64,000 nt of DNA from CAILHX01 sp964511385 (GTDB lineage: Bacteria > Pseudomonadota > Gammaproteobacteria > Burkholderiales > Methylophilaceae): positions 11,813 through 75,812 of the forward strand of contig CAZEFE010000012.1 in NCBI GenBank assembly GCA_964511385.1, read 5' to 3'. Shown piece after piece: positions 40,142-49,222 of this stretch (position 1 is its first letter; each line of letters begins with the position of its first letter). The translations under genes and the position numbers were made by a program. The notes under the pieces were generated by a model. It did not search any database and was not told where the DNA came from. It saw nothing but the letters and a program-made list of their open reading frames with translations.

Positions 40142-41371
40142 ATGGCACAGCAATCCGGCAGCTCTCAATCCCCTCGTCTCGGCCAGATGCTCCTGGTGAA
40201 GGGCATTATCTTTACCTTGATTGCTGGTGCGGCAGTCTGGGTGCTGCAGGGCCAGCCGGTGCTCCAGGTGCTGTCGGTGGCAGCGCTATCCGCGATCTGG
40301 TATTCATTGTTGTCTGGTGCGGTGCAGCAGGCAGCGCAGAACGAGCGCGCGGCGGTGGCGCAGATGGAAGACCAGATTAATGCGTTGGCGGATAATTTCG
40401 ATGTCTGGCTGAAACTGTTGAGCGATGAGTTCGAAAGCCAGGTGAGCAATACCCGTGGGGAACTGACGCAGTTGCAAACGGTGATGGGTGACGCGATTGG
40501 CAAACTGGTCAACAGCTTTACTACCATGGAGGATTCCACCTCCCGCCAAACCGAACTGGTTACCATGCTGATGAGCCAGCATGACAATAAGAGCAATGGA
40601 TCAAAGTCGGACCAGACGGTCAATATCAACCAGTTCCTCACCGAAACGACCGCAACGTTGACCATGTTTGTCGAAAACACGGTGCAGACCGGTGCGCTGG
40701 GCCGGGAGTTGGTCAACAAGATGGGCGAGATCAGTGCCAAGGTGGTCAAGATTCAGTCGGTGTTAAGCGAGATCGAAGCCATTGCCAGCCAGACCAACCT
40801 GCTGGCGCTGAATGCCGCGATCGAGGCAGCTCGGGCCGGCGAAGCAGGACGCGGGTTTGCGGTGGTGGCGGACGAGGTGCGCAAACTGTCGCTGCGTTCC
40901 AATGATTTCAGCAGTGAAATCCGTACGGAAATGAACGATGTCAGCCAGTCGGTGACGTCCGCCGAGGGCGTGATGAAGACCTTCTCGGAGAAGGACATGC
41001 AGTTTGCCATGCAATCCAAGCAGAATGTCGAGACCATGATGGGCGAAGTGGGCAAACTGAACGCCACCATGGCTGGCGTGATCGGTGAGTTGTCGGAGGC
41101 ATCGGGCCAGGTCAAATCCGAAGTGCGTACCGCCATTACCTCACTGCAGTTCCAGGATATGGCGAGCCAATTGGTGACGCATGCCGGGCGTCGCATGGAT
41201 GCGCTGCGCTCGATACTCGAAGGCATTGCACGGATTGAAGAGCAGCGCTCCAGCAACAAACTGGAGCATGTCAAGAACGTGATCCGGGAAACCTCGGAAC
41301 TGATTGAAAAAACCCGCCATAACCCTGTCAAGCAAGTGAACGTTGACGCTGGCGATGTGGAATTGTTCTAA
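40142..41371 (+). CDS. Methyl-accepting chemotaxis-type protein
   Basis: It has 409 residues. Two adjacent N-terminal membrane helices (about 16-36 and 39-60) leave no periplasmic sensor domain, so the ligand, if any, is sensed in the membrane or cytoplasm. The cytoplasmic signalling hairpin has the conserved tip EAIASQTNLLALNAAIEAAR and GRGFAVVADEVRKLS. The SLQFQDMASQLVTHAGRR motif before the C-terminus resembles receptors without a CheR pentapeptide; the protein ends DVELF. A CheY-like gene follows after 27 nt, so both act in one signalling path. Confidence 0.9.
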   Translation: MAQQSGSSQSPRLGQMLLVKGIIFTLIAGAAVWVLQGQPVLQVLSVAALSAIWYSLLSGAVQQAAQNERAAVAQMEDQINALADNFDVWLKLLSDEFESQVSNTRGELTQLQTVMGDAIGKLVNSFTTMEDSTSRQTELVTMLMSQHDNKSNGSKSDQTVNINQFLTETTATLTMFVENTVQTGALGRELVNKMGEISAKVVKIQSVLSEIEAIASQTNLLALNAAIEAARAGEAGRGFAVVADEVRKLSLRSNDFSSEIRTEMNDVSQSVTSAEGVMKTFSEKDMQFAMQSKQNVETMMGEVGKLNATMAGVIGELSEASGQVKSEVRTAITSLQFQDMASQLVTHAGRRMDALRSILEGIARIEEQRSSNKLEHVKNVIRETSELIEKTRHNPVKQVNVDAGDVELF

Positions 41372-41398
41372 ATACCCCGCGCAAATTCGGAGAAACTG

Positions 41399-41764
41399 AT
41401 GGCAAAAAATATATTAACTGTTGATGATTCCTCTTCTGTACGCAAGATGATTGTGGTTACCCTGAAAGGGGCTGGTTACGAGGTGGGCGAGGCCGAAGAC
41501 GGCGAAGCTGGGCTGAATGCGGCAAAAACGAAAGCTTATGACCTTATCCTGACCGACCAGAACATGCCGAAGATGGATGGGTTGACCCTGACCAAGAGCC
41601 TGCGCGCGCTACCGCAGTACAAATCGGTGCCTATCCTGATGCTGACGACCGAATCCGGGGATGACATGAAGGCACAAGGGCGTGCGGCGGGTGTGACCGG
41701 GTGGCTGGTGAAGCCGTTTGATCCGCAAAAGCTGATTGATACAGTGAAAAAGGTGGTTGGCTAA
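41399..41764 (+). CDS. Single-domain CheY-like response regulator
   Basis: It has 121 residues, only a receiver domain: acidic pocket DDSSS at 8-12, phosphorylation site in ILTDQNMPKMDG (about Asp 52), Thr in MLTTESGDD and Lys in LVKPFDP. Paired with the chemoreceptor upstream. No kinase gene is in the window, so it must use a CheA elsewhere. Ends at a strong terminator. Confidence 0.93.
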   Translation: MAKNILTVDDSSSVRKMIVVTLKGAGYEVGEAEDGEAGLNAAKTKAYDLILTDQNMPKMDGLTLTKSLRALPQYKSVPILMLTTESGDDMKAQGRAAGVTGWLVKPFDPQKLIDTVKKVVG

Positions 41765-41792
41765 AGCCGCTGTCTTCGCACCAAGGTGGCAA

Positions 41793-41831
41793 ACAAAAAA
41801 GCCGTTTCATTAGGAAACGGCTTTTTTGTTT
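41793..41831. terminator. Bidirectional terminator between the CheY-like gene and tRNA-Thr
   Basis: ACAAAAAAGCCGTTTC and GAAACGGCTTTTTTGT pair around ATTAG, with A- and T-tracts on both sides; serves both convergent transcripts. Confidence 0.95.
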
Positions 41832-41907
41832 TGGTGCCGGTGAGAGGAGTCGAACCCCCGACCTTCGCATTACGAATGCGCTGCTCTACCAACTGAGCTA
41901 CACCGGC
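41832..41907 (-). tRNA. tRNA-Thr (anticodon CGT)
   Basis: 76 nt with encoded CCA. Acceptor GCCGGTG/CACCGGC, discriminator A, T-arm GGGGGTTCGACTCC, anticodon loop TTCGTAA with CGT, reading ACG. It is transcribed toward the bidirectional terminator. Confidence 0.96.
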
Positions 41908-41959
41908 AGCAATTGAAACAAGGTGCGGATTATAAAGGGTTGCGCCGCCTCCGGCAATT

Positions 41960-43129
41960 TTATGATGCTTTGTCGGTTGATGTTTTGTCATTAATCCCGA
42001 CAATACCCATCATCATCCGCACCAGGCCGTAGCTCAGCCATGCCATGCCACGGTATAGCCGGCTTTTGCGTTTCCATAACGCATGGGGCAACTGGTGGGC
42101 GCCGGATTGGAGCGCTTTTTCAAGGTCGGCGCGCAGCACGGCAGCAAACGCCGTGTCATCCACCACCACATTGGCCTCGTGCGCGAGCCAGAGGCTGAAC
42201 GGGTCGATGTTGGATGAGCCCACGGTGAGCCAGTGCCGATCAATCACCGCCACTTTGGAATGCATCTGGCTTTTCTGGTATTCGTGAATTTCTATCCCGG
42301 CTTCCAGCAGGCTGCCGTACAGCGCTTTGGTTGCCCGATCCAGCAACCGGAATTCGACGCGCTCCTGCAACAGCAGCACAACACGCACGCCGCGGTTGGA
42401 TGCGCGGCTCAACGCGCGCCGGAAACGCAGGCCGGGAAGAAAGTAGGCGCTGGCGATGATGATTTCGCTTTCGGCGGTTTCAATCGCGTCCAGATAGGCA
42501 ATTTCAATATCGCGGCGGTGCAGGGTGTTGTCGCGCACAACAAAAGCCGCGCGCATGGGGCCTGCAGGATCGGGCCGCTTGAGCGGCGGCAGTGCCGTGA
42601 CTTTCATCTGGCGGCTGCGCCAGGCGACCCGCCGCCATAAGCGGCGCGCGCTGTTGCTGATAGCGGCGACCAAAGGGCCCTGTACCTGCACCGCGTAATC
42701 CACGCGCGGCGGTACGTGCGACGGCGTGTTCATGTCGTCGATGATGTTGATGCCGCCGACAAAGGCAATGTTGCCATCCACCACGGCGATCTTGCGGTGC
42801 AGCCGGCGCAGGCGGTTGCGCTTGAAGGTCCAGGGAGAGATTTTCGGGCGGTATACCAGCAGGCGCACGCCGGATTGGCGCATATCCTCCAGAAATGCCG
42901 GGGGCGTCAGGTTGCAACCAAACCCGTCAATGAGGACACACACCGTGATGCCGCGCTGAGCGGCGCGCTTCAGGGCGTCGGCAATGCGGATGCCGGTGAC
43001 ATCCGCTTCAAAGATATAGGTCTGCAGTTGAATTTCGCTGGTGGCGTGATTGATGGCTTCTTCCAGTGCGGGGAAGTATTCGGCGCCATTGCGCAGCAGC
43101 GAAACCTTGTTGCCGCTAGTGAAGGTCAT
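41960..43129 (-). CDS. clsB: Cardiolipin synthase, ClsB type
   Basis: Phospholipase-D-superfamily enzyme that joins two phospholipid head groups to cardiolipin. It has 389 residues without an N-terminal membrane helix, as ClsB and unlike ClsA. Two HKD motifs are visible: HRKIAVVDGNIAFVGGINI (about 113-131) and HSKVAVIDRHWLTVGSSNID (about 292-311). It overlaps by 4 nt the endonuclease-like gene, matching the ybhO-ybhP pair of E. coli. Confidence 0.93.
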   Translation of the reverse strand: MTFTSGNKVSLLRNGAEYFPALEEAINHATSEIQLQTYIFEADVTGIRIADALKRAAQRGITVCVLIDGFGCNLTPPAFLEDMRQSGVRLLVYRPKISPWTFKRNRLRRLHRKIAVVDGNIAFVGGINIIDDMNTPSHVPPRVDYAVQVQGPLVAAISNSARRLWRRVAWRSRQMKVTALPPLKRPDPAGPMRAAFVVRDNTLHRRDIEIAYLDAIETAESEIIIASAYFLPGLRFRRALSRASNRGVRVVLLLQERVEFRLLDRATKALYGSLLEAGIEIHEYQKSQMHSKVAVIDRHWLTVGSSNIDPFSLWLAHEANVVVDDTAFAAVLRADLEKALQSGAHQLPHALWKRKSRLYRGMAWLSYGLVRMMMGIVGINDKTSTDKAS

Positions 43130-43866
43130 GCGCGGGTCAATGCGGCCGAGAGCGCGGCGTGATCCGAGACTTTTGCGTACGTCTTGCCGGCATGCACCTG
43201 GGTCTGCTGGACATGGAAGCCGCGGGTGTAGATGCGATCGAGGCGGAGCATGGGCAGCATGGATGGAAAGCTTCTGGCCGGGGTGCCGGCGCTGTGCTCG
43301 AACACTTCTTTCAGATGGCCGTCATGCAGCAGTGGCCCTGCCTTCATGCGCCAGTCGTTGAAGTCCCCGGCAATGATCAGCGGCGCCGTCTTGGGAATCA
43401 GGGTTTCGATGCGTTTGCGCACTGCCGTCAGTTGGCGTTTGCGCCAGCGCGAAAACAGGCCGAGATGCACGCACAAGCAATGCAGCGGCTGGTCCCAGTT
43501 GGGTACGGCGATTTCGCAATGCAGTATGCCGCGCTGCTCGGTGGCGTGGGCGGATACGTCCTCGTTTTCCCAATGGATGATGGGGAATTTGGAGAGGATG
43601 GCGTTGCCGTGGTGGCCGTCCGGGTAGACGGCATTTTTGCCGTAGGCAAATTCCGGCCATACGCTGTCCGCCAGGAATTCATGCTGCGTGCCATTGCCGG
43701 AATGGCGATGGTTGATGTGGCTGCCGCGCACTTCCTGCAGGAACACGATGTCCGAATGCAGGCGGCGGATCAGCTCGCGCTGTTCATGCAACACCAAACG
43801 TGAGTTGAGTGCGCCGACACCCTTGTGAATATTGAACGTGGTAATGCGCAGCGTGCGGTTAGGCAT
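43126..43866 (-). CDS. Endonuclease/exonuclease/phosphatase-family protein (YbhP-like)
   Basis: It has 246 residues. Motifs of the family: TTFNIHKG at the start, VFLQEV, the catalytic HGNAILSKFP and AGDFNDW, and KVSDHAAL at the end. The family cleaves phosphodiesters or phosphomonoesters of nucleic acids, sugars or lipids. Overlap with clsB argues for a phospholipid-related role, as proposed for ybhP; the substrate is not known. Confidence 0.85.
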   Translation of the reverse strand: MPNRTLRITTFNIHKGVGALNSRLVLHEQRELIRRLHSDIVFLQEVRGSHINHRHSGNGTQHEFLADSVWPEFAYGKNAVYPDGHHGNAILSKFPIIHWENEDVSAHATEQRGILHCEIAVPNWDQPLHCLCVHLGLFSRWRKRQLTAVRKRIETLIPKTAPLIIAGDFNDWRMKAGPLLHDGHLKEVFEHSAGTPARSFPSMLPMLRLDRIYTRGFHVQQTQVHAGKTYAKVSDHAALSAALTRA

Positions 43867-43873
43867 TCGGTAT

Positions 43874-44971
43874 TCAGGAAACGGCGAGCATCCTGTCCAG
43901 CGTCAGTTTTGCCAGTTCCGCTTCGTGCGGTGCCACATGTACGCGGTTGACCACGTTCCCTTCCACCAGGTTTTCCAGCGTCCAGGCCAGGTGCTGCGGG
44001 TCGATACGTGCCATGGTGGAACACTCGCAGACGATGGAAGACATGAATTGCACCACTTTGCCTTCCGGCTTCATGCGCTCGGCCAGGCGGTTCACCAGAT
44101 TGAGTTCGGTGCCCACCAGCCAGCGCGTGCCGGGCGCGGATGCCGCCACGGTTTTTAATATGTATTCGGTCGAACCGACGTCGTCGGACAGGTTGCACAC
44201 TTCAAAGCAGCATTCCGGGTGGGCAATCACCTTGCCGTCGGGATGTTCGTTGCGGAAGCGCAGGATGTCCTGCGGGCGGAACATCTGGTGCACCGAGCAA
44301 TGGCCTTTCCACAGCAGGATTTTGGCATCGTCAATTTGTTGCTTGGTCAGGCCGCCCAGTGGCAGGTCGGGGTCCCATACCACCATCTTGTCGAGCGGAA
44401 TGCCCATCTTGTGGCCGGTCCAGCGCCCCAGGTGCTGATCCGGGAAAAACAGGATTTTTTCGCGCTGCGCGAATGCCCATTCGGCAATTTTGGTGGCGTT
44501 GCTGGAAGTGCAGACAATCCCGCCATGTTCGCCGCAAAAGGCTTTCAGGTCGGCGGCGGAGTTGATGTAGGTGACCGGTGTGAAGGTTGCGTCAAAATCA
44601 AAATGCTCGGCCAGTTCGCGACGGCAGCGCTCCACTTTTGACAGGTTGGCCATGTCGGCCATGGAACAGCCCGCGGCCATGTCCGGCAGAATGGCGATCT
44701 GCTCCGGGCGCGACAGGATGTCTGCCACCTCGGCCATGAAATGCACCCCCAGGAATACGATGAATTCAGCATCGGAATCCGCCGCATAGCGCGAAAGCTT
44801 GAGCGAATCGCCGGTGAAATCGGCATGGCGGTATACACCCTCTTGCTGATAATGGTGGCCCAGGATCACCAGGCGTTTGCCCAGTTTGGCCTTGGCGGCG
44901 AGGATGCGTTCCTGCAAATCCGCTTCCTGCGCGGCCTGGAAAAATTCGAATTTGATCGGGGCTGCCTGCAT
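43874..44971 (-). CDS. nadA: Quinolinate synthase
   Basis: 4Fe-4S enzyme that condenses iminoaspartate with dihydroxyacetone phosphate to quinolinate in NAD synthesis. It has 365 residues. The cluster cysteines stand in GGIVCTSSNA, HPECCFEVC and VCECSTMARI. The ILGHHYQQEGVYRHADFTGDS block near the start is characteristic. Start at MQAAPIKFEF. It lies 7 nt upstream of the YbhP-like gene; the functional link is unclear. Confidence 0.95.
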   Translation of the reverse strand: MQAAPIKFEFFQAAQEADLQERILAAKAKLGKRLVILGHHYQQEGVYRHADFTGDSLKLSRYAADSDAEFIVFLGVHFMAEVADILSRPEQIAILPDMAAGCSMADMANLSKVERCRRELAEHFDFDATFTPVTYINSAADLKAFCGEHGGIVCTSSNATKIAEWAFAQREKILFFPDQHLGRWTGHKMGIPLDKMVVWDPDLPLGGLTKQQIDDAKILLWKGHCSVHQMFRPQDILRFRNEHPDGKVIAHPECCFEVCNLSDDVGSTEYILKTVAASAPGTRWLVGTELNLVNRLAERMKPEGKVVQFMSSIVCECSTMARIDPQHLAWTLENLVEGNVVNRVHVAPHEAELAKLTLDRMLAVS

Positions 44972-45002
44972 GATGAACCTTGGGTGACGAAAAACCGTTA
45001 TT

Positions 45003-45452
45003 TTACAACACTAAATTGTGTCGCGACCCCAATGCTTTCAGTGCCTCCACATTGGTCCACGAAAACACCTTTTTTGCCGCCGCGCGCCAATCCACCCACT
45101 CATAAGACACGTGCTCCTGCGGCGAGAGTTTGACCGCTACCGGCGCCGGTAATTCCAGGCCAAAAATATGTTCCGTGTTATGTATCACGCCGGGCGCATA
45201 GCGGTGCCGCCAGTGCGGATAAATTTCGTAGACATGCGACAGCGACCAGTCCGTCAGTTTGTACTGCGTGGCATCCAGCCCGGTTTCTTCCATCACCTCG
45301 CGGATCGCGGCATCGCGCAAGGACTCGCCGTCTTCGATACTGCCGGTGACCGATTGCCAGAACCCGGCTTTGTCGGCACGCTCGATCAGCAATACCTGCA
45401 AGTCAGCGGTGTGGATGAGTACCAGAACGGAAATGGGTGTTTTGTGCGGCAT
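45003..45452 (-). CDS. nudB: Dihydroneopterin triphosphate diphosphatase (Nudix)
   Basis: It has 149 residues with the Nudix box GSIEDGESLRDAAIREVMEE (about 37-56) and TGLDA after it. NudB hydrolyses dihydroneopterin triphosphate for folate synthesis. The start MPHKTPISVLVLIHTADLQVL and the late EHVSYEWVDWRAA match NudB. Single gene 31 nt before nadA on the same strand. Confidence 0.88.
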   Translation of the reverse strand: MPHKTPISVLVLIHTADLQVLLIERADKAGFWQSVTGSIEDGESLRDAAIREVMEETGLDATQYKLTDWSLSHVYEIYPHWRHRYAPGVIHNTEHIFGLELPAPVAVKLSPQEHVSYEWVDWRAAAKKVFSWTNVEALKALGSRHNLVL

Positions 45453-45558
45453 GGCGGTACTTTAACAGACGTGCCAAAGATAGGCTCGCTGAGTGATGTT
45501 GCTAATCTGACAATGGTTAGGCACAAGCACACCTGACCACTGCTAGATTCTAGCCGCT

Positions 45559-45978
45559 TCACTTGAGAGTCTTCTTTAATGTACTTGGTTTGCCAAACCG
45601 ATTTTTAGCTGCAATACGTAGAAGACGAAGAAATTTTGGACATTCAAGATGGTTGGGCGCATTGCAAGCTGATGCATGGCGCAGTCCATCTCGCATCGAG
45701 GTCAATACTTTAATTTTCCTGTCCAACTCGTCTGCCTTGGTTAAAAGCAGTGCTCTATTAATATCGGGTCCTTCAGGCGTAAACATTTCACCGATCTCAT
45801 CGAGTGAGAACCCGGCGCTACGTCCCAACGATATCAAAGCCAGCCGCTCAATAACGTTGGCGTTGAATAGACGGCGCAAACCATGTCGGCCAATAGACTG
45901 AATCAGTCCTTTTTCTTCATAAAATCGTAATGTTGAGGCTGGTAGTCCAGATGCAATCGCGACCTCGGCTATATCCAT
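45559..45978 (-). CDS. MerR-family regulator
   Basis: It has 139 residues: the N-terminal winged helix (DIAEVAIASGLPASTLRFYE, EKGLIQSIGRHGLRRLF), a dimerisation helix (about 75-110) and a C-terminal CNAPNHLEC, a Cys-x7-Cys pair that could be the metal or oxidant sensor. SoxR's cluster motif is absent. It is divergent from tpm and its operator lies between, so it should control tpm and itself. The inducer is unknown; metalloid or soft-metal ions would fit the target. Confidence 0.88.
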   Translation of the reverse strand: MDIAEVAIASGLPASTLRFYEEKGLIQSIGRHGLRRLFNANVIERLALISLGRSAGFSLDEIGEMFTPEGPDINRALLLTKADELDRKIKVLTSMRDGLRHASACNAPNHLECPKFLRLLRIAAKNRFGKPSTLKKTLK

Positions 45979-46003
45979 GATTTCACCTCTCGTTAATTAG
46001 CGC

Positions 46004-46034
46004 TTGACTTAAAGTCGACTTGAGCTTGTATCCT
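46004..46034 (+). promoter_or_regulatory. MerR-type promoter/operator of tpm (19-bp spacer)
   Basis: TTGACT (46004-46009) and TATCCT (46029-46034) are separated by 19 bp, the overlong spacer typical of MerR-family targets. The spacer holds the nearly perfect dyad CTTAAAGTCGACTTGAG (46008-46024; one mismatch). It is directed toward tpm; the regulator gene starts 26 bp on the other side. Confidence 0.9.
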
Positions 46035-46108
46035 GCATCGTAGCACAACGGTTAAGCCATCAAGCTGGTGGCATATCATTGCTATTTGAAGAACCATAAG
46101 GAGCAGAT

Positions 46109-46747
46109 ATGGAAGCGAATTTTTGGCATCAAAAATGGGCGCGGGGGGATATTGCGTTTCATGAGAATGAGGCAAATGCATTGCTAACAGGGCATTTTGA
46201 AAAATTAAATCTGGTAAAGGGCGGTCGGATATTCTTGCCGTTGTGTGGCAAGACCCGAGATTTTTCCTGGCTGCTTGCCAACGGATATCGGGTTGTTGGG
46301 GCAGAGTTGAGCCCGCTCGCCATTAGTGAGTTGTTTAAAGAGATAGGATTGGAGCCGGAGATATCCAGCGTTGGGAAATTGACCCGCTATAGCGCTGACA
46401 ATATCGACATATTCGTGGGCGATATTTTTGATTTGACTGGTGAAATTCTTGGCCATGTTGATGCCGTGTATGACCGGGCGGCCCTAGTGGCTTTGCCGGA
46501 AAAAACGCGCGATAGATATGCAAAACATCTGTTGAACATAACGGCTGCCGCCGCGCAGTTATTGATCTGCATTGAATATGATCAGAACCTGATGGATGGC
46601 CCTCCTTTTTCCGTGAATGCCGATGAAGTCAATCGGCATTACCAAGACACTTATAAGGTCACCCTTCTGGCAACCCGGCCCATCCCTGGCGGGCTGAAAG
46701 GGAAATGCCCCGCCTTCGAGAACCTTTGGCTGCTCAAAGCGGGGTGA
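46109..46747 (+). CDS. tpm: Thiopurine S-methyltransferase
   Basis: SAM-dependent methyltransferase of 212 residues; starts MEANFWHQKWARGDIAFHEN, the classic bacterial TPMT N-terminus, followed by RIFLPLCGKTRDFSWL (SAM site), VVGAELSPLAI and VDAVYDRAALVALP. Bacterial enzymes methylate selenium and tellurium species as well as thiopurines, conferring resistance. Preceded by AAGGAG. It is under the MerR-type promoter, so it is an inducible gene here. Confidence 0.96.
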   Translation: MEANFWHQKWARGDIAFHENEANALLTGHFEKLNLVKGGRIFLPLCGKTRDFSWLLANGYRVVGAELSPLAISELFKEIGLEPEISSVGKLTRYSADNIDIFVGDIFDLTGEILGHVDAVYDRAALVALPEKTRDRYAKHLLNITAAAAQLLICIEYDQNLMDGPPFSVNADEVNRHYQDTYKVTLLATRPIPGGLKGKCPAFENLWLLKAG

Positions 46748-46778
46748 TGCCCAGAATAGTCCGGGCAGGCTGCGTGAT

Positions 46779-48596
46779 TTATTTGCCCAATGCAAACACG
46801 GCTAACTGGTCACCCTGGGTAAATCCAAACAATTGATTACCCCCTGCGGCAATTGCAATGTACTGAATGCCGTCAATTTCATAGGTGATCGGCGGCGCGT
46901 TGGCACCGGCATCGCAGCGATATTTCCAAAGTAGCTTGCCCGTGGTGGCGTCCAAGCCGATCACATCTCCGCTGCCCTCGCCAGTAAAAACAAGGTTCCC
47001 GGCGGTTGCCAGAACGCCACCGATCAGGGGTGCCTCGGTTTTATGCGTCCATTGCAGGTGCCCGGTTTTCAGGTCGATGCTTACCAGGGCACCCCAACGC
47101 TCGCCCCTCGTCAGTTCCAGAGTGGAGTAGTTAAGCGCGGCTTTGCCCTCTGCTGCGGGGACTTCGTGCAAGGTATAAACCGCTGGCCAGTGTATGGCTG
47201 CAACATACGCCAGGCCTTGGGCCTCATCGACGGCAGTGGGCGACCAATTGACTCCGCCAACCACGCTGGGCGCTATTTGAATGCCCGCCGTGCTGGCCCG
47301 CCGGAACATGTTTTCTTGGGGCACGAACGATTCGGATTTGAGGATAAGCTCGCCGGTTTCACGGTGATGTATGTAAAACCAGCCGGTTTTGCCAGCCTGC
47401 CCAACTGCCGGGATTTTCTTCCCTCCTCGGTCGAGATCGAATAGGACGGGCGGGCTTGCCACATCATAGCCCCAAAGGTCGTGCGGCACTTGCTGGTAGT
47501 GCCAGCGTAACTTCCCGGTGTTGATTTCCAGTGCGACCAGCGAGGAGGTGTATAAGTTGTCTCCCGGGCGGGAGGTGTCTTCCATTTGCGGCGAAGGGTT
47601 GCCGGTGCCGAAATATAACAGCCCGAGATTGGGGTCGATTGCGGGTGTGGACCAAGCCGAGCCGCCGCCGTAGCGCCAGGCATCCGAATATCGACGACTG
47701 GCTTCCCGCTCCTGGTCAAGGTTTCGCGGCAGCGGTATTCCATCGGGGGTGGATGCCCTGTAACCACCTTCCCAGCCCCGCGATGGAACCGTGTCGAATT
47801 TCCAGAACCGTTTCCCGGTGTTGACATCGTAGGCTGCAAGAAAGCCGGGCATTCCATAGTTTCCGGCGATCCCCACAACAGCCAGCTCCCCGTCCTTTTT
47901 TTTGCCTTCCAGATGCAGTCCATAACCGACGCCCGTGATGCCAATCAGCACTTTACCCCCGTACAGGACAGGCGCCATGATGATGCTGGCACCGGTGGAA
48001 CCGGCAAACGACGCCTTGCTGAGAGGGTTGGCGGCTGTTATTGAGTCCATGGCTTCCGTGCTGGTTTTGATGCCGTTGATGACATCAATATCCCAGGCTA
48101 TCGTTCCTGTTTTTGCGTCAAGCGCAACCAGTCGAGCATCTATCGTGCCAATGAACACCTTGCCATAACCAACGGCAACACCTCTGTTTGCCGGGCCGCA
48201 GCATAACTGCCGATCTGTGCGCAACTTGTGTTCGTAGCGCCAAATTTCTTTTCCTGTCCTGGCATCCAGGGCGGCGACATGGTTGTATGGCAGCGATATG
48301 TACATGACCCCATCGACCACGATGGGGGTCGTCTGAAACGATGCTTTTACTCCGCTTCTGTAACTCCATTGGAGCGACAGTTTTTTAACATTGTTGCTAT
48401 TGATCTGCTTCAGCGGGGAGTAGCGTTGGTTGGTGTAATCCCTGCCGTAGCTCGGCCATTGGCCTGGTCCCGGGTATTGGATTGATCCGGTTGTCTGGTC
48501 GGCTTCAACAGGAGCGGTTGTGGCCGCATCGATGGTGCCTGCAGCCAGCGGCAGCGCGATGCATGCGATCAGGCGCGCAATATTGAGGATGGGCAT
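46779..48596 (-). CDS. PQQ-dependent dehydrogenase, GDH/quinate-type propeller
   Basis: Periplasmic quinoprotein of 605 residues with a signal peptide (about 1-24). The eight-bladed propeller tryptophan motifs recur (LDARTGKEIWRYEH, DAKTGTIAWDIDV, VNTGKRFWKFDTV, INTGKLRWHYQQV, LKTGHLQWTHKT, DATTGKLLWKYRC). CC at 132-133 is the vicinal pair over PQQ in alcohol dehydrogenases. VPHDLWGYDVASPPVLFDL matches the glucose/quinate type. The Asp-x-Asp lanthanide site of XoxF/ExaF reads LEINTG here, so it is not a lanthanide enzyme. No haem-c domain or membrane anchor. Substrate unknown. The SRPBCC gene is 13 nt upstream, in the same operon. Confidence 0.88.
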   Translation of the reverse strand: MPILNIARLIACIALPLAAGTIDAATTAPVEADQTTGSIQYPGPGQWPSYGRDYTNQRYSPLKQINSNNVKKLSLQWSYRSGVKASFQTTPIVVDGVMYISLPYNHVAALDARTGKEIWRYEHKLRTDRQLCCGPANRGVAVGYGKVFIGTIDARLVALDAKTGTIAWDIDVINGIKTSTEAMDSITAANPLSKASFAGSTGASIIMAPVLYGGKVLIGITGVGYGLHLEGKKKDGELAVVGIAGNYGMPGFLAAYDVNTGKRFWKFDTVPSRGWEGGYRASTPDGIPLPRNLDQEREASRRYSDAWRYGGGSAWSTPAIDPNLGLLYFGTGNPSPQMEDTSRPGDNLYTSSLVALEINTGKLRWHYQQVPHDLWGYDVASPPVLFDLDRGGKKIPAVGQAGKTGWFYIHHRETGELILKSESFVPQENMFRRASTAGIQIAPSVVGGVNWSPTAVDEAQGLAYVAAIHWPAVYTLHEVPAAEGKAALNYSTLELTRGERWGALVSIDLKTGHLQWTHKTEAPLIGGVLATAGNLVFTGEGSGDVIGLDATTGKLLWKYRCDAGANAPPITYEIDGIQYIAIAAGGNQLFGFTQGDQLAVFALGK

Positions 48597-48609
48597 GTGG
48601 GACTCCTGT

Positions 48610-49035
48610 TTATGCGATCAAATCCTTTTCCATGCCATCAATGCCCGCACTGATGGCGCCGCGCACGATTTCTGCCACCGATGGGCTGTCCTCAGGCGTT
48701 GACTCGAAATCGATCGTCCAGGCGACGATGCCGTATCCGTCGTAAGACGTGAACACCTCAACCGTCCCCTTGTAGTAAGTGACCGGGAACGGGGAAACGG
48801 GGCGAAGATAAACCAGGCGCATGTGTTGGTGGTCGACCTCTTCAATAGAATCCTGGATGTCGCCGCCGCCATTGGCGATGGTCATGTATCGCAGTGCACC
48901 GGGGCCGCTTCCTTCCACCCTGCAAGTTTCAATAAACGGAAACCATACATCGAGCCTTCCGATGTTGCTGATTGCCGCCCATACTTTCTCTGCCGGGACA
49001 TTGAGTTTTTTTGTGATTGCTTGTTTGGTCATCAT
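48610..49035 (-). CDS. SRPBCC (polyketide cyclase/START-like) protein
   Basis: It has 141 residues; start chosen at 49035 because AGGAG is six bases upstream, whereas it touches the ATG at 49041. The helix-grip fold signature is present: LNVPAEKVWAAISNIGRLDVW, FIETCRVEGSGPGALRYMTI and the long last helix IVRGAISAGIDGMEKDL. The family binds hydrophobic ligands; the ligand here is unknown. First gene of the two-gene transcript with the PQQ dehydrogenase. Confidence 0.85.
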   Translation of the reverse strand: MMTKQAITKKLNVPAEKVWAAISNIGRLDVWFPFIETCRVEGSGPGALRYMTIANGGGDIQDSIEEVDHQHMRLVYLRPVSPFPVTYYKGTVEVFTSYDGYGIVAWTIDFESTPEDSPSVAEIVRGAISAGIDGMEKDLIA

Positions 49036-49222
49036 TGGCATCTCCTAAGTCTTGAATTTCAGGGTGCAGGCGTCTTGAAAACAGCCTGTTGGATGCACTT
49101 TAGCGATGTTGGGATGCTGCCGTATTGGAAAAAACCGACAAATTGAGAGCGGGTTACGGAGGACGCACTACCGGCTTTGCCATCGGTAACCATGCACTGG
49201 CGCAGTGTGGCTGCGACAGGTT

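Noticed and set aside
46004..46034. SoxR box, since the spacer dyad resembles SoxR operators
   Set aside because: The neighbouring regulator has no C-terminal four-cysteine cluster motif, so a SoxR identity is not supported; only the MerR-type architecture is kept.
46779..48596. Lanthanide-dependent XoxF-type methanol dehydrogenase
   Set aside because: The diagnostic Asp pair is replaced by LEINTG and no xoxG/xoxJ genes are adjacent; the sequence fits the glucose/quinate type better.
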